From contig JAJRPJ010000010.1 in assembly GCA_024280835.1 (NCBI GenBank), positions 1-64,000 on the forward strand: a DNA stretch of 64,000 nucleotides, written 5' to 3'. The notes under the pieces were generated by a model. It worked only from the letters and a program-made list of their open reading frames with translations, did no database searches and was not told where the DNA came from. The stretch comes from Candidatus Zixiibacteriota bacterium (GTDB taxonomy: Bacteria; Zixibacteria; MSB-5A5; GN15; JACZUZ01). Position 1 is the first letter of the stretch; every line of letters starts with the position of its first letter. The position numbers and the translations under genes were made by a program. This document shows positions 1 through 8,241 of this stretch, piece by piece.

Positions 1-116
1 CCATCAAACCACACCAAAATCCTGCTCCGTCCGTAAGTGATGGCAAACTCATGGCACACACTACAATCGAGGGAGATTCTACAAAAACACTACAACAATC
101 CTATGTGCGCAAGCTG

Positions 117-138
117 CATATGCGAAACGAACCCATTT
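117..138 (+). repeat. 22-bp dispersed repeat, copy 1
   Basis: Reads CATATGCGAAACGAACCCAT followed by TT. It matches the consensus TATATGCRAAACRAACCCAT+TT seen at four other intergenic places in this window, with one difference at the first base. Confidence 0.7.
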
Positions 139-169
139 TGGGGGGACAACAGCACTGGTTACATCAATG

Positions 170-254
170 TCGTGCCGAGCGTAGCGAAGTACCTTGTTGG
201 ATATTAGCAGGATGAATCGAAAGAAGATTCTTCACTGTGTTCAGAATGACAGTG
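170..254. repeat. diverged widespread intergenic repeat (TTCAGAATGACA type)
   Basis: Contains GCCGAGCGTAGCGAAGTACC and then GATTCTTCACTGTGTTCAGA followed by ATGACAGTG. The second part has the look of a repeat family common between genes in many bacterial genomes (reverse strand TGTCATTCTGAACnnnGTGAAGAATC). CACTGT and ACAGTG form a 6-bp inverted repeat inside it. The family match is from memory. Confidence 0.4.
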
Positions 255-319
255 TAGAAGAACAGTAATTGCCAGAGAGTTTGACGGAAAGACTACAGCG
301 CTTGTATCTGCGCACGCTG

Positions 320-341
320 TATATGCAAAACGAACCCATTT
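320..341 (+). repeat. 22-bp dispersed repeat, copy 2
   Basis: Reads TATATGCAAAACGAACCCAT followed by TT, identical to copy 3, which begins 49 bp later. Confidence 0.8.
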
Positions 342-368
342 GAAGGACGGAAAATTGGTAGTATAGCG

Positions 369-390
369 TATATGCAAAACGAACCCATTT
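369..390 (+). repeat. 22-bp dispersed repeat, copy 3
   Basis: Identical to copy 2 over all 22 bp, in the same orientation, just beyond the purF stop codon. Confidence 0.8.
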
Positions 391-401
391 AGGGTTATCT
401 G

Positions 402-1784
402 CTACTCTAGGAAGAGTTTGCCGTTGCGGGGTTCGACTGGGACTGGGTATTTGCCGGTGAAACAGCCGACGCAATAGGATTCGGCTGGGAGTGAGTCCAT
501 ACCGAGCATGCCGTCGACCGAAAGATAGCCGAGTGTATCGGCACCGAGATATTTGCAGGTTTCCTCAACAGACTTTGATGAAGCAATCAACTCTTTCTTG
601 GTGGGCATGTCGATGCCATAGAAACAAGGTGAGATAATCGGTGGCGAAGAGGCGCGGAAATGCACTTCTGTGGCGCCCGCCTCACGGATAAGCTTAATCA
701 ATTTTTTGGAGGTTGTGCCACGGACAATTGAATCATCAACGACAATCACGCGTTTGCCCTCAAGCACGCCTTTGACAGTGTTGAATTTTACGCGCACATC
801 CAAATCACGAATCTTCTGATCAGGATCAATAAAAGTTCGGCCAACATAATGATTACGAATCAAACCGATTTCAAATTTGATTCCTGACTCTTCGGAATAA
901 CCGAGTGTCGCAGTGTTAGCCGAATCAGGAATACCAATAACGATGTCGGCCTCGACAGGATGTTCAATTGCCAGTTGACGACCCAGACGGCGACGAATCT
1001 TATCGACATTTTCTTCAAAGATCTTTGAATCAGGACGGGCAAAATAAATGTATTCAAAAATACAATATGCGTGCTTCTGTTTCTGATGTGGAAAAACAGA
1101 CTCAAGTCCGTCCTTGGTAATCTTTACAACTTCGCCAGGCTCGATATCACGAATATATTCCGCGCCCACCAAATCAAAAGCGCAAGTCTCGGAGGCCACT
1201 ACATAGCCGCCGTTAAATTTGCCCAAACAAAGTGGTCGAAATCCCTGCGGATCACGAGCGGCGATCACCGAGTCTTCGGTCATAAACAGAATTGAATAAG
1301 CGCCAGTCACAGTTTTTAGAGCTTCACAAATCGCAGAGAGCGGTTTTTCTTCTTTTGAACGCGCCACCAGATGCAAGACAATTTCTGTATCGGATGTAGT
1401 CTGGAAAATCGAGCCTTTGTCTTCTAGCTCAGTCCGCAAAGTGCGGCTATTAGTCAAATTGCCATTATGGGCGATTGCCAATTTGCGCTGACGGTTGGTG
1501 ATTAAGAACGGCTGGATATTGGTGATTGAAGAGGCGCCAGTCGTTGAATAGCGCGTGTGGCCGATAGCGATTGAGCCAGACAGTCTCTCTAGGATTGCGG
1601 GGTCTTTGAAGACGCGGCTAACGAGTCCCATGCCGCGATGCAGTTCGATCTTGCCTTCATCGGAGGTGATGATTCCTGCGGATTCTTGCCCGCGATGTTG
1701 CAGGGAGTAGAGTCCGAAGTAAGTCAGACGAGCGGCGTCAGATAGCCCGACCGCTCCAAAAACACCACATTTGTCTCGCATCAT
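402..1784 (-). CDS. purF: amidophosphoribosyltransferase (PurF), Fe-S type
   Basis: Catalyses the first committed step of purine synthesis, PRPP plus glutamine to phosphoribosylamine, in the cytoplasm. The N-terminal class II glutamine amidotransferase begins MMRDKCGVFG, where the Cys after a short propeptide is the nucleophile. The phosphoribosyltransferase loop VIVVDDSIVRGTT is present. Cysteines in HAYCIFEY, SPCFYGID and SYCVGC match the four ligands of the [4Fe-4S] cluster in Bacillus-type PurF, so this is the oxygen-sensitive, propeptide-processed type. The open frame extends 21 codons upstream (to 1847), but that extension would bury the N-terminal Cys, so I place the start at the ATG-ATG pair at 1784/1781, preceded by GTGGGA. 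About 460 residues, normal for the family. It stands alone, with no other purine gene nearby. Confidence 0.95.
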   Translation of the reverse strand: MMRDKCGVFGAVGLSDAARLTYFGLYSLQHRGQESAGIITSDEGKIELHRGMGLVSRVFKDPAILERLSGSIAIGHTRYSTTGASSITNIQPFLITNRQRKLAIAHNGNLTNSRTLRTELEDKGSIFQTTSDTEIVLHLVARSKEEKPLSAICEALKTVTGAYSILFMTEDSVIAARDPQGFRPLCLGKFNGGYVVASETCAFDLVGAEYIRDIEPGEVVKITKDGLESVFPHQKQKHAYCIFEYIYFARPDSKIFEENVDKIRRRLGRQLAIEHPVEADIVIGIPDSANTATLGYSEESGIKFEIGLIRNHYVGRTFIDPDQKIRDLDVRVKFNTVKGVLEGKRVIVVDDSIVRGTTSKKLIKLIREAGATEVHFRASSPPIISPCFYGIDMPTKKELIASSKSVEETCKYLGADTLGYLSVDGMLGMDSLPAESYCVGCFTGKYPVPVEPRNGKLFLE

Positions 1785-2346
1785 TCCCACTGAATCCCCA
1801 CAGTCATTCCTTGGTGGCCCGATTCTGATGAGGAGTTGTTCCACCACCAGAAGGCGCCAAGTAACAGCCCCTTTGGAGACCTGTCAAGTCGGGCCAGATG
1901 AGTATTGAATGTGCAAGAGATTTCACAGTCTGGAGCAGTTACTTGTCTTTCATGCGCGAAAACAGACCCAAAGACGCAAGACGAGTTTGCCAGAGAGGAT
2001 GTATCGCTTATATTGTGAAATACCTCTGGTGTGACTGCAAAGAAACGCCAGCGCGTTCAGACTGTACCTATTGTACTTACCGACGATTTTGTCACCGATT
2101 AGCTTTACGAAATAGCGCATATTGCTTTGATATTCGACAATAGACTTTCTTTGCTAGGCCGATTCGGCGGAATCGGCTGGGTTTTGCGAAGATGGACGTT
2201 TCGAGGCACAGCAGTTGCTCAGAGCATAAGTAACTAGCCGAAGATGTATAGCCAGGGTTGTATAGCCAGTTAGTTGTGGGATCAGTACTTATACAGAGTT
2301 TTAAGAAAAGTGTCTATGAAGAGTTTTTCTCGAATGTAACGAATCA
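1785..2346. other. non-coding stretch between purF and the GAF-HisKA gene
   Basis: Divergent intergenic region. The 81-codon frame at 1898-2143 is Cys-rich, has no ribosome-binding site and resembles nothing I know, so I do not call it. An 8-bp inverted repeat GCCGATTC-GGCG-GAATCGGC lies at 2158-2177, followed by TGGGTTTT. Promoters for both flanking genes must lie here but none is clear. Confidence 0.6.
2158..2177. other. inverted repeat
   Basis: Perfect 8-bp arms GCCGATTC and GAATCGGC around a 4-nt loop, followed on the plus strand by TGGGTTTT. It could be a weak terminator or a structured leader element. Confidence 0.35.
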
Positions 2347-3150
2347 GTGGATAAAAATAACGAATCAAATAGTCTAGTCCGCTTTGAGATATTGCGGCGC
2401 CTTGCCATTTCTGGCGCACAGGGGAGTAATCTCTCTGAGACCGTCAAGAGCGCTCTGGCTGACACTGCGTCCCTCTTGGGGCTATCTGCTGTGCGGATTG
2501 TGCTTTGGGGAGAGACGGGAGCTGTGGCTTTGAATGTTTGCCATGCCGCTGACGACCAATCGCTAGTTGTTCTCGATGAACTCGAAGAAGACCTTTTCGA
2601 GGGATTACGCAAAAAACGCAAACTGCGCAGCGCTTTTCTCTCGTTTGGTGGCGAAAAGCCGCTTTCGGCATTCACTGTTCCACTTGTTCGTGGTGATGAA
2701 TTGATGGGGGCCGCCTTTGGAGTCAAGCCCGATCAGACTGGCATTATTCGCGAAGATTATTTTCTTGAGGCTCTAGCGGCCTCAGTGACACTGGCGGTTA
2801 TTGCCGATTATGCGCCCGCTAGTGGCGCTAGTGAAATGAGTCAGGACCAAATAGACAAGGTTCGCCTAGAGGCGGTTATGGAGACTGCTGTAACTGTTAA
2901 TCATGAAATCAACAATCCTCTAACTGCGGCTCTGGGGAATATTCAGTTATTGCTGATGAAAAGCGATGAACTGACTCCCGCGGTTCGGCGAAAATTGGAA
3001 ATCGTCGAAAAGTCGGCGATGCAAATTCGCGATGTCACTCAGAAACTATTACGGCTCACTGAAGCTCGCTCAGTGAGCTATGCTGGCGATGAAAAAATGA
3101 CTGATTTGGGTGATTCCGAAGAAAACGACAATCCTAAGAAGTCGGACTAG
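2347..3150 (+). CDS. GAF-like plus HisKA phosphoacceptor protein without ATPase domain
   Basis: 267 residues, GTG start at 2347 by frame (no strong Shine-Dalgarno, no in-frame ATG until far inside). Residues about 20-150 look like a GAF sensory fold. Residues about 165-235 hold a histidine-kinase dimerisation/phosphoacceptor domain with an H-box (TVNHEINNPLTAALGNIQLL). The protein then ends in an acidic tail; no N, G1, F or G2 box of a HATPase domain follows, and the next 300 bases do not encode one. As it stands it cannot autophosphorylate by the standard mechanism. It may be a phosphotransfer or dimerisation partner for another kinase, or a truncated kinase. No response regulator is adjacent. 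Confidence 0.75.
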   Translation: MDKNNESNSLVRFEILRRLAISGAQGSNLSETVKSALADTASLLGLSAVRIVLWGETGAVALNVCHAADDQSLVVLDELEEDLFEGLRKKRKLRSAFLSFGGEKPLSAFTVPLVRGDELMGAAFGVKPDQTGIIREDYFLEALAASVTLAVIADYAPASGASEMSQDQIDKVRLEAVMETAVTVNHEINNPLTAALGNIQLLLMKSDELTPAVRRKLEIVEKSAMQIRDVTQKLLRLTEARSVSYAGDEKMTDLGDSEENDNPKKSD

Positions 3151-3257
3151 TATCAACGCACAGATTTTTCTTCTAGATGTAACCTCCTGCATGACAACGA
3201 ATTATCTGCTTTTAGCTCCCTGTTCTGTGTGATCTTCCTTAAAAACTAAAGAATTAG

Positions 3258-3286
3258 TTAACTTTCTCGCCATTTTGGCGTATACT
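3258..3286 (+). promoter_or_regulatory. sigma70-like promoter of the blaI-M56 operon
   Basis: -35 TTAACT at 3258-3263, 17-bp spacer, -10 TATACT at 3281-3286. The predicted start is near 3293, giving a leader of about 160 nt before the repressor gene. Confidence 0.55.
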
Positions 3287-3294
3287 AATCAACG

Positions 3295-3309
3295 GGAATT
3301 ACTAATTCC
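3295..3309. promoter_or_regulatory. palindromic operator candidate for the BlaI-like repressor
   Basis: GGAATTA-C-TAATTCC is a perfect 7+1+7 palindrome centred 16 bp after the -10 box, over the predicted transcription start. BlaI/MecI repressors are known to bind dyads around the promoter of their own operon, so this is the natural autoregulation site. No binding evidence exists beyond position and symmetry. Confidence 0.5.
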
Positions 3310-3453
3310 TTAATTGTTAGGTCGTTTTCATGGTATTCACTGATTTGCGGCAACACTGATTTAGATTAACAAAGATAAACAAATACATCCAAGTGAATCG
3401 CGACTTCTAGCCATTTAGAATGGCAGGAGGGTCGGATTGAAGGAGAGAATCAT

Positions 3454-3831
3454 ATGGCAAGGAAGAAATCACCAACTCTGACAGATGCTGAATTACGTTT
3501 GATGGACATCCTTTGGGAGAAAGGCAGTGGTTCGGTTAGTGACTTGGTAGCGGCTCTGCCAGATTCACAGCCGTTGGCCTATAACACAGTGCTGACGACA
3601 CTTCGAATTTTGGAGCAAAAGGAATATGTGAATCATGTCAAAGAGGGACGGGCGCATGTTTTCACGCCGTTGGTTGATCAAGTTCAAGCACGCAAAAGCG
3701 CTGTTAGCTATATGCTCAGTCGCTTCTTCGACAATTCCCCAGAATTATTAGCGCAACACATTATCGAAAGCGATGATATCAATCCAGCGGATCTTGAAAA
3801 GATCAAACGTATGATCGAAGGAGAGAATTAA
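3454..3831 (+). CDS. blaI: BlaI/MecI-family transcriptional repressor
   Basis: 125 residues, the usual length. The N-terminal winged helix is typical (LTDAELRLMDILWEKGSGSVSDLV, then NTVLTTLRILEQKEYV), and the C-terminal part is the dimerisation region whose cleavage relieves repression in this family. The start is fixed by GAAGGAGA 6-7 nt before the ATG. The M56 peptidase gene follows after 4 nt, so this is a BlaI/BlaR1-type sensor pair. No beta-lactamase or penicillin-binding protein gene is nearby, so the regulated targets may be only its own operon or genes elsewhere. Confidence 0.93.
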   Translation: MARKKSPTLTDAELRLMDILWEKGSGSVSDLVAALPDSQPLAYNTVLTTLRILEQKEYVNHVKEGRAHVFTPLVDQVQARKSAVSYMLSRFFDNSPELLAQHIIESDDINPADLEKIKRMIEGEN

Positions 3832-3835
3832 TACT

Positions 3836-6800
3836 ATGTGGACAAATCTCATAGAATTGATAGAAACGATGTCTCGTATGTCGATCGAAGCGCTGTTGAA
3901 TGGGCTATGGCAGGGTGTGGCTTTGACATTAGTGATTTGGGCTATGATAAGAGTTGCCCCGCGGATTCATCCGCGTGGAAGATTCGCAATTTGGTCAGCG
4001 ACATTGGCGGTGATTGTTTGTCTGCCGTTTGTGACAGGTCAGAAACTTTTACCCTCCGCTGTAGCGCAGTATTTTGTTTCAGGGGATTTTGTATCAGGGA
4101 GTTCAAACGTTGCATCTGACTCTCCTGCTATAGATGGGGCTACTGGCAGAGAGAATTTTGGCGAACAAGGACATGTCTTGTTTGCTGATAGTCCAACTAC
4201 TTTCGCAGTTGGGACAACGGATAATTCATCTAGTAAATCTAGGACAGGGCCGCTTGGCGGCGCCAGTCAGTCTGCGATACCTGTGACTGACTTCGAAAAA
4301 TCTGGCTACTCAAAGAGTTTCGCAGGTAGCATTGCACGTAGTTCCCCTTCGGTCAGCAATGTTGGTGACAACACCACTAGTGATAAGAGCAACCAGTTTG
4401 CTGCAGGAGCTGTTTCTAACACGACGCTTGAAACTCAAGAAGATACTTTACTCTCATTTGTTCTCAGCCGAACGATGGCTCTGGGTATCTTCGGATTATG
4501 GTTGATGGTCTCGGTGTTTCTGCTTTTGAGATTGGTTTACAGTTATTGGCGCTTACAGGAGCTTCAAGCATCCGCGATTGAGGCGCCGGAGAAACTGCAA
4601 AGACAGTTCTCGCTCTGGATGGACAAGCAGGAAATAAACCGTGATGTTAGTTTGCTCATTTCTTCTGATATCTCTGTTCCGTTGGCAGTGGGTTTTGGTT
4701 CGCCAGCGGTGATTCTTCCGCAGGGGATACTAAGTAGTTTGACGGATGCTGAATTTGATTTGGTTATTGTTCATGAGCTAGCGCATTTGAAACGTCGGGA
4801 TGATTGGAGTGTCTTTTGGCAGCAGGTAGCTCAGGCTTTATTCTTTGTGAATCCTGCGACATTTTGGATTGCCAGTCGAATGGATTTCGAACGCGAAGTG
4901 GCTTGTGACAATGAAGTGATTGCCCACATTGGTTCACCACGCAAGTATGCGGCATGTCTGGCGCGACTCGCCGAACTGGCGACTGTTCCGCGCCATAGCG
5001 TTCTGGTTGCGGGGACGTTTATCCGAAAGAATCGTCTTGTTGAACGTGTTGAGCGACTTCTAAGTAGCGCCACCTATGGTAATTCACGTTTTTCACGAGC
5101 AACCGTTATCGCATCATTTGTTGTTCTGACATTAGCCTTGGCACAATTCACATTGATACCAGCGATTGTGGCTATTGAAGGACCTGGTGATGACAGCGAA
5201 GACAATGATGGCAGTTATGAGATTTACGAAGTATATGGAAATGAAGGCAGTATTGTAGTTGCACCTAGTATTCGTTCCGGAGAAGGCATTGCAGCAGCAA
5301 TGGATGATGCGAGTCACAAGCGTGATAGAATTCTCAGAAAATACGAGGGTCAACGCCGTAGCGCTGAAGAGCAGATCAGTTCATTGAGAGTCGCCCTAGC
5401 GGAATTACAGGATAAGACCGCAGAGCAGACACCTGAACGTCAGGCTCGACTGAGGACTTTCAGAAGATCGTTGGATGACTACACGTTAAAGCTTGAGCGT
5501 CTGAGTAAGAAGCTCTCAAGAGTGTCAACTGGTCGAGGGTTCTTTGGCTCTGGCGGAATTATTGGCGCCATCGGTCCAGTCACACTAGTAGCGCCTACCG
5601 TGGCCATATTCCCTACAGTCCCTTCTCGGGCACTGGCAATTGTCTCTGCGCCGCGCAGTGTCCCAAGCATTCGAACTTTTCCAACAGTACCAGTAATCCC
5701 AAGCGCCCCTGCTGTCATTGTCTCTTCCAGGAATAGCAATGGAATTAACATTTCGTTTCCTAAAGTTTCATTTGATGGAGTTGGTAATTGGAACTTTGAC
5801 AATGAAGACGGTGGTGTGATGAATTTCAACTGGTCAGACGGTCGTCACAAAATCCAAGTTCGCGCACAAGGCGAAATTGAATTTAGGGATGACGAATCTG
5901 ATGTCCTTTCGATTTCAGACAATGGCTATTTCTCAGTTCATGAGCGCGATCGCGGTCTTGACAGGGAGTATGAAGTTCTTGCTGATGAAGACGGAGAGTT
6001 GGATAAGACTTACTATGTCGATGGCCGTAGGACTGAACTTGATGATGAAGCGAAAGTTTGGGTTGGAGAGTCAATTCTTTTTCTCTTACGAAATTCGTCA
6101 GTGGGCGCCAAAGATCGCGCCGCAAGAATCTTGAAGAATGACGGTATAGTTGGGCTACTCAAAGAAATAGAGTTTATCGAATCTGACTATGTTAAGCGGT
6201 CATATTATAGCGCGTCATTTGCTAGTGGTGAAATGAGCGCTACTCAAATTCGTGCGGCTCTGGCTCACATCGTTGGAGAGATTGATTCTGATTATGAGAA
6301 GGCGCAGATTCTTTCAGAAATTGATGAAAGCGCATTGAGTGATGATGAGACTTTAGTTGCCTATGTTGCGGTGGTCAATTCTATAGACTCTGACTATGAA
6401 AAACGTCGCGCTCTTGAGACCGTTCTCTCTCGCCAAGATATTCCCAAGGATGTCATGTTAGGGTTATTATTGGCGGCCAAGGATTTCGACTCTGATTATG
6501 AACGCGCACAATTGTTGTCGGCGTTAGCTGAAGATGGTTTTGATGATGATGAAGTTGTTGAGGCTTATACATTGGCCATAGATGGAATTGATTCTGACTA
6601 TGAAAAACGCCGCGCTTTGGAAGCAATAACAAAACGCAAGAACTTGAACAAAGAGACCGTGCTGGCGATTTTGAAAATGGCGCGGAGTATTGACTCGGAC
6701 TATGAACGCGCAGAGTTACTTAGTGATATGTCTCGATTCATGAAGGATGATGACATCCTTGCCAATGCTTATTATGACGCATTGGTCGATATTGATTCAA

Positions 6801-7372
6801 ATTATGAGAAGCGCCGTGTACTCTCAAAACTTATGAAGCGCCGTACGCTCAGCGAAGAGATGGCTTTGAATATTCTGGATTTGGCAAGAACGATTGATTC
6901 AGATTACGAAAGAGCTGAGCTTTTGATTGATATGACACGTTTCAATGAGGGGCAGGCTGCATTCTATAAGGCCTATGTTGCGGCTCTTAAAGACATTGAT
7001 TCTGACTATGATACGCAGCGTGCGCTTAATAGACTTGACCTTGATAATGGCGCTCCGAAGCAGGCATTGCTGTCTGTTCTTTCTGTGATTGACGGTTTTA
7101 GCTCTGACTATGAGAAGGCTGGCGCTTTGGAGAAAATTGCGGAGCTGTATACAGCTGATGAAACACTATTCGATGCGTTTGTTGCAGTTGCTGACAGGAT
7201 TGATTCAGACTACGAACAGGATCGAGTTTTTGCCGCTCTTTACCGGTATGATCGGTTTTCGGATCATAAGTCAAGTCGCCGTCAGTTTAAGAGAAGACGT
7301 ATTACAGACAGCGTTGGAGACAGTGATAGTAGAGGCAGGGACAGTAAAGACAAGGAAGATGGCCGAGATTAG
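3836..7372 (+). CDS. BlaR1-like M56 membrane metallopeptidase with SDYE-repeat solenoid
   Basis: 1178 residues, about twice an ordinary BlaR1. The N-terminal half is a membrane M56 peptidase: hydrophobic segments near residues 17-35, 45-65 and 210-235, zinc motif VIVHELAHLKRRDDW with downstream EREVACDNEV, and a further transmembrane helix near 425-450 (ASFVVLTLALAQF). A charged, coiled-coil-like stretch (about 485-570) and a Pro/Val/Ala-rich linker follow. The C-terminal third, probably extracytoplasmic, holds 11 copies of a roughly 34-residue unit marked by xIDSDYEKRRAL or xIDSDYERAELL, the two forms largely alternating. No penicillin-binding sensor domain is seen, so the signal is unlikely to be a beta-lactam. 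It presumably cleaves the BlaI partner when the sensor is triggered. It converges on the next gene with only 5 nt between stops. Confidence 0.88.
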   Translation: MWTNLIELIETMSRMSIEALLNGLWQGVALTLVIWAMIRVAPRIHPRGRFAIWSATLAVIVCLPFVTGQKLLPSAVAQYFVSGDFVSGSSNVASDSPAIDGATGRENFGEQGHVLFADSPTTFAVGTTDNSSSKSRTGPLGGASQSAIPVTDFEKSGYSKSFAGSIARSSPSVSNVGDNTTSDKSNQFAAGAVSNTTLETQEDTLLSFVLSRTMALGIFGLWLMVSVFLLLRLVYSYWRLQELQASAIEAPEKLQRQFSLWMDKQEINRDVSLLISSDISVPLAVGFGSPAVILPQGILSSLTDAEFDLVIVHELAHLKRRDDWSVFWQQVAQALFFVNPATFWIASRMDFEREVACDNEVIAHIGSPRKYAACLARLAELATVPRHSVLVAGTFIRKNRLVERVERLLSSATYGNSRFSRATVIASFVVLTLALAQFTLIPAIVAIEGPGDDSEDNDGSYEIYEVYGNEGSIVVAPSIRSGEGIAAAMDDASHKRDRILRKYEGQRRSAEEQISSLRVALAELQDKTAEQTPERQARLRTFRRSLDDYTLKLERLSKKLSRVSTGRGFFGSGGIIGAIGPVTLVAPTVAIFPTVPSRALAIVSAPRSVPSIRTFPTVPVIPSAPAVIVSSRNSNGINISFPKVSFDGVGNWNFDNEDGGVMNFNWSDGRHKIQVRAQGEIEFRDDESDVLSISDNGYFSVHERDRGLDREYEVLADEDGELDKTYYVDGRRTELDDEAKVWVGESILFLLRNSSVGAKDRAARILKNDGIVGLLKEIEFIESDYVKRSYYSASFASGEMSATQIRAALAHIVGEIDSDYEKAQILSEIDESALSDDETLVAYVAVVNSIDSDYEKRRALETVLSRQDIPKDVMLGLLLAAKDFDSDYERAQLLSALAEDGFDDDEVVEAYTLAIDGIDSDYEKRRALEAITKRKNLNKETVLAILKMARSIDSDYERAELLSDMSRFMKDDDILANAYYDALVDIDSNYEKRRVLSKLMKRRTLSEEMALNILDLARTIDSDYERAELLIDMTRFNEGQAAFYKAYVAALKDIDSDYDTQRALNRLDLDNGAPKQALLSVLSVIDGFSSDYEKAGALEKIAELYTADETLFDAFVAVADRIDSDYEQDRVFAALYRYDRFSDHKSSRRQFKRRRITDSVGDSDSRGRDSKDKEDGRD

Positions 7373-7377
7373 GTTGG

Positions 7378-8241
7378 TTACTTCTTTAGAGTTTTGAGAA
7401 CTGTTTGTAGCCAGTTGGCAAGGTCTGTTAACGCTTGGTCAATATTGTTAGGAATGTTTGTACCGTGACTTGGGGAGTTGTAGACGTTTAGGACTTTACG
7501 GCCTTCGGTAATTTCGTACAGTTCCTTGGTGGACTCGAAGGAATAGGTGTCTTGATTGCCGACCATAAAGAGAATGTCTTTGTGGTCAGTCATTTTCAAA
7601 TGTGGTTCTGGTATAAGTCCCACGTAATCCTTGCCAGGGGAGAGTAGGACTACAGCTTTAACTCTGTCCTCGATATTGGCAAGAATGCCAGCGCTATTGG
7701 CCCCGATTGATGCGCCAATGACAATTATTGGTATGCGCCTAAGTGACTTATGCTTATTGCGGACTAGCCTCAGGCCTTCTTTTATGTCGTGCGGTATTTT
7801 TGTGTAGGCTTCGCGGCTCATCGTCTGAAAATCTAATGTATCAGAGCCAGCCAGTACAGATGCTCCGTGACCTCTTAAATCAAAATCTATAAAGGACAGT
7901 TGCGGAAACTTTTCCGCCAAAAAGTCGTCTATCTTGCTATAGGTCGCTCGTGTTCTTGAGCGCATTGGCAGAGTGACTATCAGCGCTTTGGCTTTTTTCT
8001 TTGGGTTCGTCTTGTAGGTATAGCAAAGTAGCAAACTGTCATGCAAAGTGACAGTACCATCCAAACTGTTGAGTATAGTAGTGGTATCAGTGTTTGTTGA
8101 ATTACTTGTTGTTGTTTGGGTGAAGCCGATGGTTGGGGAACCAAGAAAGATTGCGAGAGTTAATAGCAGGGCTAGAGTGGAAGAATATTTGTTCAAAGAA
8201 AACTTGTCAAAAGAATACTTGCTAAATAATGTTTGTTTCAT
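7378..8241 (-). CDS. secreted alpha/beta hydrolase
   Basis: 287 residues. An N-terminal hydrophobic segment (residues about 21-41, ending GFTQ) looks like a signal peptide or anchor. The alpha/beta-hydrolase fold is shown by DLRGHG (121-126), the nucleophile elbow GASIG with Ser178, a probable acid in GNQDTYS (Asp231) and the catalytic His259 in SPSHGTN. Substrate unknown; esterase or peptidase-like activity is the family expectation. The start overlaps the end of the upstream FAD oxidoreductase gene by 20 nt, so the two are probably co-transcribed. Confidence 0.8.
   Translation of the reverse strand: MKQTLFSKYSFDKFSLNKYSSTLALLLTLAIFLGSPTIGFTQTTTSNSTNTDTTTILNSLDGTVTLHDSLLLCYTYKTNPKKKAKALIVTLPMRSRTRATYSKIDDFLAEKFPQLSFIDFDLRGHGASVLAGSDTLDFQTMSREAYTKIPHDIKEGLRLVRNKHKSLRRIPIIVIGASIGANSAGILANIEDRVKAVVLLSPGKDYVGLIPEPHLKMTDHKDILFMVGNQDTYSFESTKELYEITEGRKVLNVYNSPSHGTNIPNNIDQALTDLANWLQTVLKTLKK

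Larger units (their letters stand above)
1..401. other. non-coding stretch with dispersed repeats
   Basis: No convincing gene is seen here. The stretch lies downstream of purF and contains three copies of a 22-bp repeat (117-138, 320-341, 369-390) and a diverged copy of another widespread intergenic repeat (about 170-254). Small open frames crossing the repeats read different copies in different frames, so they are not conserved proteins. Confidence 0.7.

Noticed and set aside
117-390. CRISPR array
   Set aside because: Only three short copies with irregular spacing and no cas genes.
241-474. Small minus-strand frame over the repeats and the purF end
   Set aside because: The two repeat copies in it are read in different frames, so no protein is conserved; it also overlaps purF.
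1785-1847. N-terminal extension of purF
   Set aside because: Would place 21 residues before the propeptide and hide the N-terminal Cys; the ATG-ATG at 1784/1781 fits the family.
1898-2143. 81-codon plus-strand frame rich in Cys
   Set aside because: No ribosome-binding site, no recognisable domain, odd composition; likely chance.
5479-5829. Antisense frame in the M56 gene
   Set aside because: Reverse reading of the Pro/Val-rich linker.
3454-7372. Beta-lactam resistance locus
   Set aside because: BlaI and BlaR1-like proteins are present, but there is no beta-lactamase and no penicillin-sensor domain.
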